A stretch of 64,000 nt of DNA. Source: Baylisascaris procyonis (Eukaryota; Nematoda; Chromadorea; Rhabditida; Ascarididae). Positions within the stretch are counted from its first letter, which is position 1. Every line of letters begins with the position of its first letter. The DNA lies in NCBI GenBank assembly GCA_037389465.1, contig JAZARR010000021.1, positions 62,001 through 126,000 of the forward strand, written 5' to 3'. Positions 15,001 through 27,857 of the stretch are shown one piece after another. The notes under the pieces are model-generated. The model saw nothing but the letters and a program-made list of their open reading frames with translations. It searched no databases and had not been told where the DNA came from. A program made the position numbers and the translations under genes.

Positions 15001-18000
15001 CTAATACATTTTCCATACTGAGCAGTTTAACGTACTCCCCCTACAAACCGGAAATACATCCAGTCCTGGACTATATCAACTGCTAATACATTTTCCATAC
15101 TGAGCAGTTTAACGTACTCCCCCTACAAACCGGAAATACATCCAGTCCTGGACTATATCAACTGCTAATACATTTTCCATACTGAGCAGTTTAACGTACT
15201 CCCCCTACAAACCGGAAATACATCCAGTCCTGGACTATATCAACTGCTAATACATTTTCCATACTGAGCAGTTTAACGTACTCCCCCTACAAACCGGAAA
15301 TACATCCAGTCCTGGACTATATCAACTGCTAATACATTTTCCATACTGAGCAGTTTAACGTACTCCCCCTACAAACCGGAAATACATCCAGTCCTGGACT
15401 ATATCAACTGCTAATACATTTTCCATACTGAGCAGTTTAACGTACTCCCCCTACAAACCGGAAATACATCCAGTCCTGGACTATATCAACTGCTAATACA
15501 TTTTCCATACTGAGCAGTTTAACGTACTCCCCCTACAAACCGGAAATACATCCAGTCCTGGACTATATCAACTGCTAATACATTTTCCATACTGAGCAGT
15601 TTAACGTACTCCCCCTACAAACCGGAAATACATCCAGTCCTGGACTATATCAACTGCTAATACATTTTCCATACTGAGCAGTTTAACGTACTCCCCCTAC
15701 AAACCGGAAATACATCCAGTCCTGGACTATATCAACTGCTAATACATTTTCCATACTGAGCAGTTTAACGTACTCCCCCTATAAACCGGAAATACATCCA
15801 GTCCTGGACTATATCAACTGCTAATACATTTTCCATACTGAGCAGTTTAACGTACTCCCCCTACAAACCGGAAATACATCCAGTCCTGGACTATATCAAC
15901 TGCTAATACATTTTCCATACTGAGCAGTTTAACGTACTCCCCTACAAACCGGAAATACATCCAGTCCTGGACTATATCAACTGCTAATACATTTTCCATA
16001 CTGAGCAGTTTAACGTACTCCCCCTACAAACCGGAAATACATCCAGTCCTGGACTATATCAACTGCTAATACATTTTCCATACTGAGCAGTTTAACGTAC
16101 TCCCCCTATAAACCGGAAATACATCCAGTCCTGGACTATATCAACTGCTAATACATTTTCCATACTGAGCAGTTTAACGTACTCCCCTACAAACCGGAAA
16201 TACATCCAGTCCTGGACTATATCAACTGCTAATACATTTTCCATACTGAGCAGTTTAACGTACTCCCCCTACAAACCGGAAATACATCCAGTCCTGGACT
16301 ATATCAACTGCTAATACATTTTCCATACTGAGCAGTTTAACGTACTCCCCCTACAAACCGGAAATACATCCAGTCCTGGACTATATCAACTGCTAATACA
16401 TTTTCCATACTGAGCAGTTTAACGTACTCCCCCTACAAACCGGAAATACATCCAGTCCTGGACTATATCAACTGCTAATACATTTTCCATACTGAGCAGT
16501 TTAACGTACTCCCCCTACAAACCGGAAATACATCCAGTCCTGGACTATATCAACTGCTAATACATTTTCCATACTGAGCAGTTTAACGTACTCCCCCTAC
16601 AAACCGGAAATACATCCAGTCCTGGACTATATCAACTGCTAATACATTTTCCATACTGAGCAGTTTAACGTACTCCCCCTACAAACCGGAAATACATCCA
16701 GTCCTGGACTATATCAACTGCTAATACATTTTCCATACTGAGCAGTTTAACGTACTCCCCCTACAAACCGGAAATACATCCAGTCCTGGACTATATCAAC
16801 TGCTAATACATTTTCCATACTGAGCAGTTTAACGTACTCCCCCTACAAACCGGAAATACATCCAGTCCTGGACTATATCAACTGCTAATACATTTTCCAT
16901 ACTGAGCAGTTTAACGTACTCCCCCTACAAACCGGAAATACATCCAGTCCTGGACTATATCAACTGCTAATACATTTTCCATACTGAGCAGTTTAACGTA
17001 CTCCCCCTACAAACCGGAAATACATCCAGTCCTGGACTATATCAACTGCTAATACATTTTCCATACTGAGCAGTTTAACGTACTCCCCCTACAAACCGGA
17101 AATACATCCAGTCCTGGACTATATCAACTGCTAATACATTTTCCATACTGAGCAGTTTAACGTACTCCCCCTATAAACCGGAAATACATCCAGTCCTGGA
17201 CTATATCAACTGCTAATACATTTTCCATACTGAGCAGTTTAACGTACTCCCCCTACAAACCGGAAATACATCCAGTCCTGGACTATATCAACTGCTAATA
17301 CATTTTCCATACTGAGCAGTTTAACGTACTCCCCCTATAAACCGGAAATACATCCAGTCCTGGACTATATCAACTGCTAATACATTTTCCATACTGAGCA
17401 GTTTAACGTACTCCCCCTACAAACCGGAAATACATCCAGTCCTGGACTATATCAACTGCTAATACATTTTCCATACTGAGCAGTTTAACGTACTCCCCCT
17501 ACAAACCGGAAATACATCCAGTCCTGGACTATATCAACTGCTAATACATTTTCCATACTGAGCAGTTTAACGTACTCCCCCTACAAACCGGAAATACATC
17601 CAGTCCTGGACTATATCAACTGCTAATACATTTTCCATACTGAGCAGTTTAACGTACTCCCCCTACAAACCGGAAATACATCCAGTCCTGGACTATATCA
17701 ACTGCTAATACATTTTCCATACTGAGCAGTTTAACGTACTCCCCCTACAAACCGGAAATACATCCAGTCCTGGACTATATCAACTGCTAATACATTTTCC
17801 ATACTGAGCAGTTTAACGTACTCCCCCTACAAACCGGAAATACATCCAGTCCTGGACTATATCAACTGCTAATACATTTTCCATACTGAGCAGTTTAACG
17901 TACTCCCCCTACAAACCGGAAATACATCCAGTCCTGGACTATATCAACTGCTAATACATTTTCCATACTGAGCAGTTTAACGTACTCCCCCTACAAACCG

Positions 18001-19689
18001 GAAATACATCCAGTCCTGGACTATATCAACTGCTAATACATTTTCCATACTGAGCAGTTTAACGTACTCCCCCTACAAACCGGAAATACATCCAGTCCTG
18101 GACTATATCAACTGCTAATACATTTTCCATACTGAGCAGTTTAACGTACTCCCCCTACAAACCGGAAATACATCCAGTCCTGGACTATATCAACTGCTAA
18201 TACATTTTCCATACTGAGCAGTTTAACGTACTCCCCCTACAAACCGGAAATACATCCAGTCCTGGACTATATCAACTGCTAATACATTTTCCATACTGAG
18301 CAGTTTAACGTACTCCCCCTACAAACCGGAAATACATCCAGTCCTGGACTATATCAACTGCTAATACATTTTCCATACTGAGCAGTTTAACGTACTCCCC
18401 CTACAAACCGGAAATACATCCAGTCCTGGACTATATCAACTGCTAATACATTTTCCATACTGAGCAGTTTAACGTACTCCCCCTACAAACCGGAAATACA
18501 TCCAGTCCTGGACTATATCAACTGCTAATACATTTTCCATACTGAGCAGTTTAACGTACTCCCCCTACAAACCGGAAATACATCCAGTCCTGGACTATAT
18601 CAACTGCTAATACATTTTCCATACTGAGCAGTTTAACGTACTCCCCCTACAAACCGGAAATACATCCAGTCCTGGACTATATCAACTGCTAATACATTTT
18701 CCATACTGAGCAGTTTAACGTACTCCCCCTACAAACCGGAAATACATCCAGTCCTGGACTATATCAACTGCTAATACATTTTCCATACTGAGCAGTTTAA
18801 CGTACTCCCCCTACAAACCGGAAATACATCCAGTCCTGGACTATATCAACTGCTAATACATTTTCCATACTGAGCAGTTTAACGTACTCCCCCTACAAAC
18901 CGGAAATACATCCAGTCCTGGACTATATCAACTGCTAATACATTTTCCATACTGAGCAGTTTAACGTACTCCCCCTACAAACCGGAAATACATCCAGTCC
19001 TGGACTATATCAACTGCTAATACATTTTCCATACTGAGCAGTTTAACGTACTCCCCCTACAAACCGGAAATACATCCAGTCCTGGACTATATCAACTGCT
19101 AATACATTTTCCATACTGAGCAGTTTAACGTACTCCCCCTACAAACCGGAAATACATCCAGTCCTGGACTATATCAACTGCTAATACATTTTCCATACTG
19201 AGCAGTTTAACGTACTCCCCCTACAAACCGGAAATACATCCAGTCCTGGACTATATCAACTGCTAATACATTTTCCATACTGAGCAGTTTAACGTACTCC
19301 CCCTACAAACCGGAAATACATCCAGTCCTGGACTATATCAACTGCTAATACATTTTCCATACTGAGCAGTTTAACGTACTCCCCCTACAAACCGGAAATA
19401 CATCCAGTCCTGGACTATATCAACTGCTAATACATTTTCCATACTGAGCAGTTTAACGTACTCCCCCTACAAACCGGAAATACATCCAGTCCTGGACTAT
19501 ATCAACTGCTAATACATTTTCCATACTGAGCAGTTTAACGTACTCCCCCTATAAACCGGAAATACATCCAGTCCTGGACTATATCAACTGCTAATACATT
19601 TTCCATACTGAGCAGTTTAACGTACTCCCCCTACAAACCGGAAATACATTCAGTCCTGGACTATGTCAACTGCTAATACATTTTCCATA
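1..19689. repeat. 82-bp satellite array, 240 copies plus 12-bp stub
   Basis: The unit begins ACATTTTCCATACTGAGCAG and repeats head to tail with a period of 82 bp and about 41% GC. The length is exactly accounted for: 240 x 82 = 19680, minus three single-base deletions, puts the end of the last full unit at 19677; 12 bases of unit 241 follow. Variants seen by eye: C39 to T at 3319, 11026, 13650, 15782, 16109, 17174, 17338 and 19552, and a five-C run shortened to four near 7904, 15939 and 16184. The last copy has two further changes (19650, 19665). All frames are closed, so it encodes no protein. Base 1 is in phase with the unit, so the array runs off the left edge. The unit has no unique spacers, so it is satellite DNA and not CRISPR. 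Its family is not recognised. Confidence 0.99.
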
Positions 19690-19766
19690 GTCGTAGCATA
19701 ATCGACCGCTCATCCCTTAGGTTAGCGATACAAGAAACTACGATAGCACAAGAATTTAGATTGAAT

Positions 19767-19819
19767 TTTATTCATTTTTTTTCCTGAAATAAAAATTCAT
19801 CGAAAACATAAAAACGAAC
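19767..19819 (-). promoter_or_regulatory. Alternative 3' end of torsin: 36-nt intron, stop and AATAAA
   Basis: After the exon 6 donor (19819) a consensus acceptor TTTTTATTTCAG ends at 19784. Splicing there gives a 16-nt terminal exon (19783-19768) adding RKKNE and a stop at 19770-19768. An AATAAA polyadenylation signal (19772-19767) overlaps the stop. Without splicing, the frame reaches the same stop after 17 more residues. Either way the product ends just after Walker B. Whether this end is used is unknown. Confidence 0.45.
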
Positions 19820-22800
19820 CTCAAAAAAATAAAGATACTCTTTCGATAGTCTATTCCTTCGAGATTATCATAGTGATCGATGAACGGCTTTATTGCATCC
19901 ATTACTTTTGGAGGCATTTTATCCACCTCGTCGAATATAAATAAACTCCTCTCGCATAAAGATACATTCCCGTGAATCCATTCACGTAAATTCTGCTGCA
20001 AAAATATAGCCCCCATTACCGTACATCCTTGAATAAAAGACCATCAGGTACCGTACATTCTTAAATAGAAGACCACTCTCCAATAGAACATCTCCTTGAA
20101 TGGAAAGTGATTTCTTCAAAAGCAGAAAAAGTAAGAGACCCCGTCGACCAAAGAATGCAGCTTTCCCTGCTCAAAACTATGCCAAATAGATATTCAAAGT
20201 TTTTTACTCGATTCAAATCGAACATTTATCTTAAATAGCCAGTGTTAAACATTACGATCTACACTGAAATTTACCCTTAAAAGGATATCAAAAAATTTGC
20301 ATCCATACAAAGGCTTCTTCTAGCTCGAACTTCTTTCTATACACCAAGATAGACAAATCACAGTACAACAAAAAGTGGGCGAATATCTTTCTACGGATGA
20401 ATTCGACCTCCCCTCCCTCCCTCCCTTGTTCCACCTCCCCTTCCCTTCCCTTCCCCCTTGTATAAGCTCAAAGAAAACTTTTTAAACTCGATTTTCGCTC
20501 AATAAGATATCATTGCCTACAAAAATGGTGTATAAATTGGGTAAGTGCCTCCCCCCTCCCTTTGCATTCCCTCAACGAATTATACCCGTTTAAAATAAGC
20601 GCAACCTGTAGAACATAAATTTCGACCAAATATGCAAACAACAAACTTGATATGTGGAAATTTCGTTTGGATTGGCAAAATGCAACGTTGATATAAATAA
20701 ATGCACATATTCACTTTTCATACCTTTCCTGCAAATATTCTGGATTTATAATAAGAAGCAATTCTCATCAATCTCTTTTTTCGGCTTAACAACTCCATCA
20801 GTTTATACTGTTTCCCTCTTTCTATTAAAGCTGGAATCTGTTGAATGCCCTCTATAATGAGATTCCTTTCCCTTAATTTTCGTTGAAGTGACATCTTTCA
20901 ATATGCTCAGAAAAGGCGACAACTTGCCAACGAAAATACATTCAATTAATTGACTTAAAAAACTACTATTACTTCATCATCAATTCAGATAATTCTTTTG
21001 TTGTTGCTTCAATTTAAACCCGCCTCAATTAATTTTTGACTTTCAGCTACCTAATGCTTATGTGATGGGTATATCCGCCTATGTCCCCAAAATCAAGGAG
21101 ATAAGGATTAAAAATTGGGATCTAGTGGGAATAGTTTATTCTCGTATACTCCCTCTTAAGAACTTGACTACTCAATGGAACAATTGTTTCATCTTCTACA
21201 TATTCGATTCCTCAGTTTTGCCTTCATAATGCTTAAGCAAGTTCCTTTCCAATTTTCTGCAACGACAAATGATGACAGAAGAAGAGAGGGTAGAGGAGGC
21301 GGAGAGGATGGCAAGAGGGAGATGACTAAAAGGCTCTAAAAATCAGGATCTCATCAATCCAAAAAGACTACTATTACCATTTATCACATCTTTCATCAAT
21401 TAAATATAAACCAATCATGTAATGTCCTCCTCTTCCGTCCAACTATTAATAAAACACTTACCTACAAACTCGAATATGTGCTTTTATTCAATGTGAGCGC
21501 GTAATGTTATCTAATATGAAAAAAAGAGCTGCAAACTTACTTGAACATATTTTCAGCAATCATCGAAGTGAGATAGTTCTTACCACATCCTGTCCATCCA
21601 TGAAACGATATTACCAACGCTTTCTTTGGATTCCTCAAATATTATGCGTATCGATTAAACAAAACAATCCATTTCCGGGTTAACTAATTATCACTAGTAA
21701 AACCACTGTATTAAAATAACTCTTCAATTAAAAAATAATTTGAAGTGGCATCATGAAAGTGCAAAATCTATAGCACTGATATAGGAACAAATACAGAGCC
21801 TAAGCAACAAATAAATGGTGATGGTGGCGCTTCCGGTAGCTCAGTGGTGAAACGATCGCCCTAATACGCAAAAGATCGCCAGTTCGCTCTTCTAGCAACA
21901 ATTTTTGTCAAGGTCATCGAACAATGGTTGATAAAATCAATGATAATATTTATGGTAAAGAAAAATTTATGATAAAAATTTATTCAATTTTCTAAAATAT
22001 CTTAAAGATAAGCGATCAGCTTTTTTCTCTGTCCTATATTCCACGGTGACGTACACACAAATTTCCGGAAGACTGTGAAGTTTTCCTCTCGTCGGCCCTA
22101 AACAAAAATCAACTTGTGCACCGCATCACATTGCGGAAAATTGAGATCACTTCGAAAAAAATTTTTTTCTGATTGCTGCAAAAAATCATTTTTTAATTTT
22201 TCTTCTAAATTTTTCCAGGAATTTCATAAATATTTCCACTATGAGAAGGCATTAAAAAAAGTGCTTACTCATTATTAAAATGTGATTCAATTGCTGGAAC
22301 GACTGTTTCTTGGGCAAGATGTTGTCCATATAACCTCTGCCGCATCGTTTTGCGCAATCCTGTAAATGAAAGTTTCATAGTTTTTAGTGAAAGTGATAGT
22401 TATTCACATGTTTTCTCTTCAAACAGCTAAAGGTGCTGATGACGGGCAAAAGGAAAAACCTTCCAAAAGAGATTTGTTTGCAGCACAAATTAGATTATAA
22501 ACTCCCTTCAAGATCGCAATATTATTCAATGTTTGAACGTTTCAATTTTGATTTGGCGCACCAACTTTTCCAATTTTTCATTTACTTTTGCCTTTCAATT
22601 TTTTTAAAATCACCAAAAATTTTCGTTTCTTTTTCATTTGATTTGCAAAGAATTATGGCCATATCGGTACATTACGGATTATTATTTGAAGTGCAAAGTA
22701 ATTACTCTATAAGCCGAACTTTCAATTATGAGAGTATTACTTCATTACGGTTACGAATTAATACAAATTTCAGTTATGAAATATAACAAAACAGTGGGAT

Positions 22801-24555
22801 GAGAGATCAGCTCGGGAATCCTGAAAACATAATCCCCTCCCCTACACTAACATCAACTGCCCGTTTCACCTTATTAATGCGATTATCAAATATGCCTATA
22901 AAACATCTCTATAATAAAACTGGACCAACTCATTGATCAACTTTTGAAAAGCTTGAAAGTAATTTGGTTTATAAGATTCGAATCATGATTGTGTAAAATG
23001 GGTCATTCTTGGAAGAACGGAAAATAAACATACAATATTTTTTAGTAGTGAAACATTACTGAAAATTTGAGAGTAGTTTGCAATTTCCCAAGCACAGAGA
23101 TCTCAAAATCGAATATTCTTTGATTGAAGGCGATCCCTAAAGATTCAATGTTGCATTATGGTGATATTTTGCTAGTGCATGAATAATTTCTTTTAAATAA
23201 TCGGCATTTACGAATAGTTGATATACTTACCATTGGCATGCATATACACCCAATTGTTTATACAACATTCGAAAAATTTACATCTTGTATATTGATAAGT
23301 ACCATAAAAAAGTGATAACGCTGCCACAGCACCTCCACCCACAATTAAACTCACTGGCTCTGCATTTACCTGCAATTGCATTAAATGCTTATATCTATCT
23401 CATTGGCTAATAATTCGAGATGGTCATAAACCATATTCGCATCGAGTGACCATTCACACAGAGTGACCTTCCCCTCACCGACGAAATCTCTTCCCTATTT
23501 TAATTCAAGAAATTAGAAACTCTTCAATATAGCTTAAAAAATGTGTTACAGCAAAACATACATTTAATAACTTTTAACTTTTAAACTTAATTTTAAAATT
23601 CAGCGTTATTTAAAAAACATTCAATTTTTTTTTATTTTTAAACATATTTAAACATTTAAAAATTAAAATTTTAAAATTTAAAAGCAAAACATAATAACTT
23701 AATTAGAAACTTTTAAAACATTCAGCGTTATTCACCGTTCACCATCGTGGTTTATGCAAGAATGTATTATGGGCTTCGTTATCGTCGCCAGTTGACGGTT
23801 TGGCGTGCTACATTCAAACGACTCAACGATGCAACAGAAAAAGTTCTGATTGTAATTCAGCGTTGCATAAAGACATGCCAAACGGCGCTTTTGTCCTCAA
23901 CAAAGACCGTAACACATCCCATCATGAATCCAACTACTTCCACGATTATTCACTCCCTAAGTGGTATGAGGCGCAAGTTACATAATCATTCATTATCACA
24001 TATTTGTTTCCGAATAAATATTTAAAACACACAGCCCCGTCCTTAAGGTCGTAAAGCTCACATCACGATTTCATTAATACACCGAAGCAACATTCCAAAA
24101 TCGAAATTATGCAATTTGTGATAGAAGAACTTCATATTCCTCAAAAAATTACTAAAGGAATAATATCCCAAAAATTATTCCCCTCCTTCATACAAAAAAT
24201 AAGAGCATTCTCTCTAATCGTTTTGAATATTATATGTGGTTTACTCTCCTTTCATTACGGATAATTCAACATTTAAGCTTACAGCGTATAAAATCCTACC
24301 TGTCAATGCTTCAATACAAGACGCCCCTCTCCAATTTGCTTCCCATCCTCCGACTGAGCTTACTTTTAACTACCAAAAATTACGCCTTCTTTCTACGCTC
24401 CCCATTTCTTATCGAGCTCACTCTCAAAAACTACTTTCATGAATCGAGCATCGGTTTGTTTTGAGCGTTACAATTAATAAAAAAAGAAAAAAAAAAAACA
24501 AAGTAAACTCACCGATAATGACCACCAATATAACGATAATAAGAATGCAATGCAT
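19768..24555 (-). CDS. Torsin-family ER-lumenal AAA+ ATPase, 3' part missing
   Basis: Exons (minus): 24555-24513, 23359-23231, 22359-22269, 21633-21541, 20728-20647, 19995-19820; all five joins keep phase. The first ATG follows an in-frame TAG and encodes a hydrophobic signal segment. Next come a hydrophobic stretch and CKFFECC, the N-terminal cysteine cluster of torsins. GQHLA is in exon 3. Exon 4 has a torsin-type Walker A, GWTGCGKN, with Asn in place of Thr/Ser. Exon 5 has YVHLF...STLHF. Exon 6 has the sequon NVS and Walker B SLFIFDEVDKM, ending at KSIFIFL. About 204 residues are present against roughly 330 for the family; sensor 1, sensor 2 and the C-terminal GCK region are absent. The exon 6 donor (GTTCGT, phase 2) predicts Ser next, as in other torsins, but the satellite starts 130 bp on. 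The listed left end is the read-through stop at 19768. Torsins work in the ER and nuclear-envelope lumen with LAP1/LULL1-type activators. Confidence 0.88.
20017..20110. repeat. Imperfect 32-bp direct repeat in torsin intron 5
   Basis: Two copies starting TACCGTACAT (20017-20043 and 20049-20075) match at about 23 of 27 positions. A weaker third copy follows near 20086. The repeat lies on the 5' side of torsin exon 6 and is unrelated to the 82-bp satellite. Confidence 0.6.
21831..21905 (+). repeat. tRNA-like segment (degenerate, possibly a SINE head)
   Basis: An A-box-like TAGCTCAGTGGT is followed about 40 nt later by a B-box-like AGTTCGCTC. The acceptor, anticodon and T stems do not pair properly, so this is not a working tRNA gene. 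It lies in torsin intron 3 on the opposite strand. A tRNA pseudogene or the RNA polymerase III head of a SINE are both possible. Confidence 0.35.
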
Positions 24556-26443
24556 CTAAATCTTTGTAATGGAGTGGCAAATATCAACATATCTAAAATT
24601 TATCCACTATTACATCAGCATTGATATAAAAAAAAGTGAATTAAACATATGCAAATCGCTATTTTATAGTACGATGGTATTTATATGGAAACGAATGCAC
24701 TCAACATGAATTATATTATGGAGGAACGAACACGCTGGATGCGAGAAGAACAATCTGAAGCATTAGCGATGTGGGAAAGAAAATTACAACTGAAACTCCA
24801 GTTTTTTTTTTTTTTTCATTTATTGCAAATAATTTTTGAAATTCCAACTCGGATAGAAGAAATGAAGGATACAGGAAGGTATGAAAGGAAGGGAGGTGCC
24901 GCATGGATATGGGGATTTCCCTCCCTGACGAGTTATGTGACGCTGCTGCGTGGTGGTACGCATGAAGTGAGCTTAATAATGAAATTTGCATATATCCTGA
25001 ACCCTTTTTGCGTTGATTTATTTTTGTTTATAAATTTTTGTTTTGAATATTGGAAGACCTCCAAATTATCTAATATTCAATAGCAGAAAAGCAACGGGGA
25101 TTGCCGATTTATGCAAAAACCTCGGATGAGGCGTGAAAATTCTAGATCAAAAACACTCAAAACTATTTTAGTTTTAAACAAGCGAAATTATCTTCCTCAC
25201 CTCCTTTCCTAGAAATTTTTATGTATTTCCACACCATCACCATCGTATATGGATGACTCTCAAATTCAAAAATATCTATACAGATTTAAATTATTGATTG
25301 ATTTTCGATGAGAAAACATTATTTCAAAGCAATTATTGAATATAAGCGATAGTGCATTGAGAAATAACAAGTGCAAGCAACACTAACTGTTAGATGAGTT
25401 CATGTTTATTCACATAATAAAATACTCAAAAACCACGAAGAAACAAATATATACATATGCGCACAAAGCCATCATTTAATCATTAAAACAAGGAACCTTG
25501 CAGATTCATGAGCACCATCACTTCTCACTTTACCCAAGAAATATATCCCCTTCCTACATTATCTTTATTAAGGTTGGAGTCATTGTCATGTAAGAATTAC
25601 AACCTTAGATGAACCGTGAATGAAAGACATCCAGTTTCGCGTTGAAAATTGTTTGCAGCCCAAACAATTGAGCCACTGGGTCATTATTCATGACTATACG
25701 TTAAATTGCTTTCTTTGAAAGCGTTTTGCATTTTTTATACACTCAAATATTTCATATTCGAAATATAAATGAAAATAAAATAAGACGAAAACCATGAAAA
25801 TATATATTTATAAAGAAAATATGCAGAAATACGGCAAAATTTGAAATTAAAAAAAGAGATTATAGTTATGCAAATAATATCAACCAAATAATATATACGA
25901 AAAAAGATGAAAAAGACGAAATGATTGCTGCAAAGATTGAGATTTATCAGCAGATATGAACATAGCTCTAGATAAAAATATCTGACTATCGCATTTCTCG
26001 AACTAGCAAGCGGTAAAAATCTGTTCAACGCTTCTACCTACTAAGCCAATAAACGACGCTCCATCTGCTTTGTTTTCATATAGGAAAAATCGAAATTAAT
26101 GTAAACAGATTATGCATCAAAAAATGGCTATCACATCTCTCTATGTTACTTAGTTCTTTACCTTCACTTCTGCGTTTTAAAGAAAATAGCAACACTTTGT
26201 ACGTCTAATAATGGAAAACTGTTTCAGTTCCATAAATCTCTTTCTACTGTGACCTATAAGAGTGTATTTTTTGAAATCACACAACATAACTTATAGGCAT
26301 TAATAAACTTAAATATTTAAACAAAATATATTGCCAACTCCATCAGCTAGAGACCATAAACTTAGAAGTAAAGTTAACGCCAATCGGCTGACGCTTACTA
26401 GACGCCGTAACTCACCACCACAAGAACAGCAAGCAACGAATAG
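24556..26443. other. Intergenic, RNASEH2C 3' end to torsin 5' end
   Basis: About 1.9 kb separate the RNASEH2C stop from the torsin start, and this should hold the torsin promoter. A plus-strand ORF (24685-25083, 132 codons) runs through a 17-base T run and has no recognisable domain, so it is not called. Poly-A/T runs and AT-rich single-copy DNA fill the rest. No further gene is seen. Confidence 0.6.
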
Positions 26444-27857
26444 TCAATCATCGGTAGCCAAATCAGCAGCAATTTTGAGGAAATTCAATGCTCTTGGGAT
26501 TGGATTCCTTTCGGATGGTCTTCGATCATATTCCCATAACATGAACGCATCGACGGATCCTTCTTCATCGAATACTTGTCGTGTACCTTCAAATAAATCA
26601 TTTAAGCGATTATTTGTGAATATAACTCTAAGAGGATAGTTGAACAGGCCAATTAGCACCATTCTTTATCGACTGCACTTAAATAAAATATTTAATTAAA
26701 CAGAATGCATACTGAAAAAGTATGCAGTAAAAAGTACACATGGCATATGAATTGTAACAATGAGCATTTCACAGGTGTACGGTTGGAAAGGACAAAAGAA
26801 GTGACGTTTTTGTTCTAATCACTTAATTAGTAAAGAAAGAAGTGAGGTGCTCGAGTGCTATACCTGACTTATTGGTACAGGTTGATATACACTTTGCGAG
26901 AGTGGTGAATAGGTAAATCAGGGGGAGGGGAGATGAAGCACGAGGGGAGAGAGAAGATGCACATAGTCCAATCCGCTCGAAATGGAATTATATACAAAAT
27001 CAGACTGCCTCAGAAAGGCAAATTTCTGGCGCAACCGTTACCTGCCCCATGGGTATAAATAAAATCAAGTGCCACTATTGAGTTACAAGATCTATAAACA
27101 AAAGTAAAAGTCGAATATCTCCAATCTATAACATAGAATACTTATAGTAGTTGAATATGAAATTAAAATATATACAATAATAGCCAAAAAATATCGATAT
27201 CTGAGATACAAAACCTTTTTATAATTTAACTGAACAAATAGATAGAAATTGAATAAAACAGCGAAAAAGTAATACCATTAGTGAGGCGTTGCTTTGTGAC
27301 GAACATTTTATAACCATCAGGTAAGTGCATCATCGATCCATTCAAATATCGACCTCGAAATGTAGATTGCTCCTCGCCATCTGTTACATCAATAACGAAA
27401 TTTATACTACTTGTTATGACTGCATTACTTATTTTGTCAATTCTTCAATGATGACATCGCCCAACTTAAATGAGTCAAGATGCGGTCTCACTAACAGCAC
27501 CAATTCTTATGAATATATAAAAAAATAACGGAATAAATAAATGGATCATTTAAATAAATGAACGAATAAACAAACAAATTCCCATACTCTATGAAGATAT
27601 ATACATAGGTAATATCAAAAGGCAACAATAGAGAATCATTGTATAACGAAATGAAATGTGCTGTTTTGCTCCCTTCACCAAATCCTAAATCTCGTTAAAA
27701 AAAACCAACTTTCGCCAACTGAATCCCTTTGAAAGTACGACTTTACATTCGCTGGTCCCGTATAACTGATCTTGCATGGTAGAAGATGAATCTCCGGTAG
27801 AACCTTTTCTGACCCTGTCTTTGAACCACAGAACGTCACCTCGGCCGCAGAATCCAT
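26444..27857 (-). CDS. RNASEH2C: Ribonuclease H2 subunit C
   Basis: Exons (minus): 27857-27710, 27419-27276, 26625-26444; phases join at 1/2 and 1/2, giving 157 aa (human subunit C is about 164). Diagnostic segments are EIHLLPCKISYTGPANVKSYF-like sequence in exon 1 (from about residue 22), FRGRYLNG and LPDGYK in exon 2, and the C-terminal LWEYDRRPSE...RALNFLKIA in exon 3. Subunit C is a non-catalytic member of the RNase H2 heterotrimer, which cuts RNA in RNA:DNA hybrids and removes ribonucleotides misincorporated into DNA in the nucleus. The ATG was chosen because it gives the usual length and lies 18 nt after an acceptor ATTCCAG (27876), suitable for trans-splicing. The exon 3 acceptor (after TTAGAG) is the least certain boundary. 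The neighbour upstream ends only 86 nt before that acceptor, as in an operon. Confidence 0.85.

Noticed and set aside
1..19689. CRISPR array
   Set aside because: The units are continuous 82-bp copies with no variable spacers, and the DNA is eukaryotic.
20654..20857. Plus-strand 67-codon ORF
   Set aside because: It overlaps torsin exon 5, whose minus frame is confirmed by YVHLF and by splice phase.
24685..25083. 132-codon plus-strand ORF upstream of torsin
   Set aside because: It reads through a 17-base T run, has no domain and no splice partners.
26331..26639. Plus-strand 102-codon ORF
   Set aside because: It is antisense to RNASEH2C exon 3, whose frame and homology are clear.
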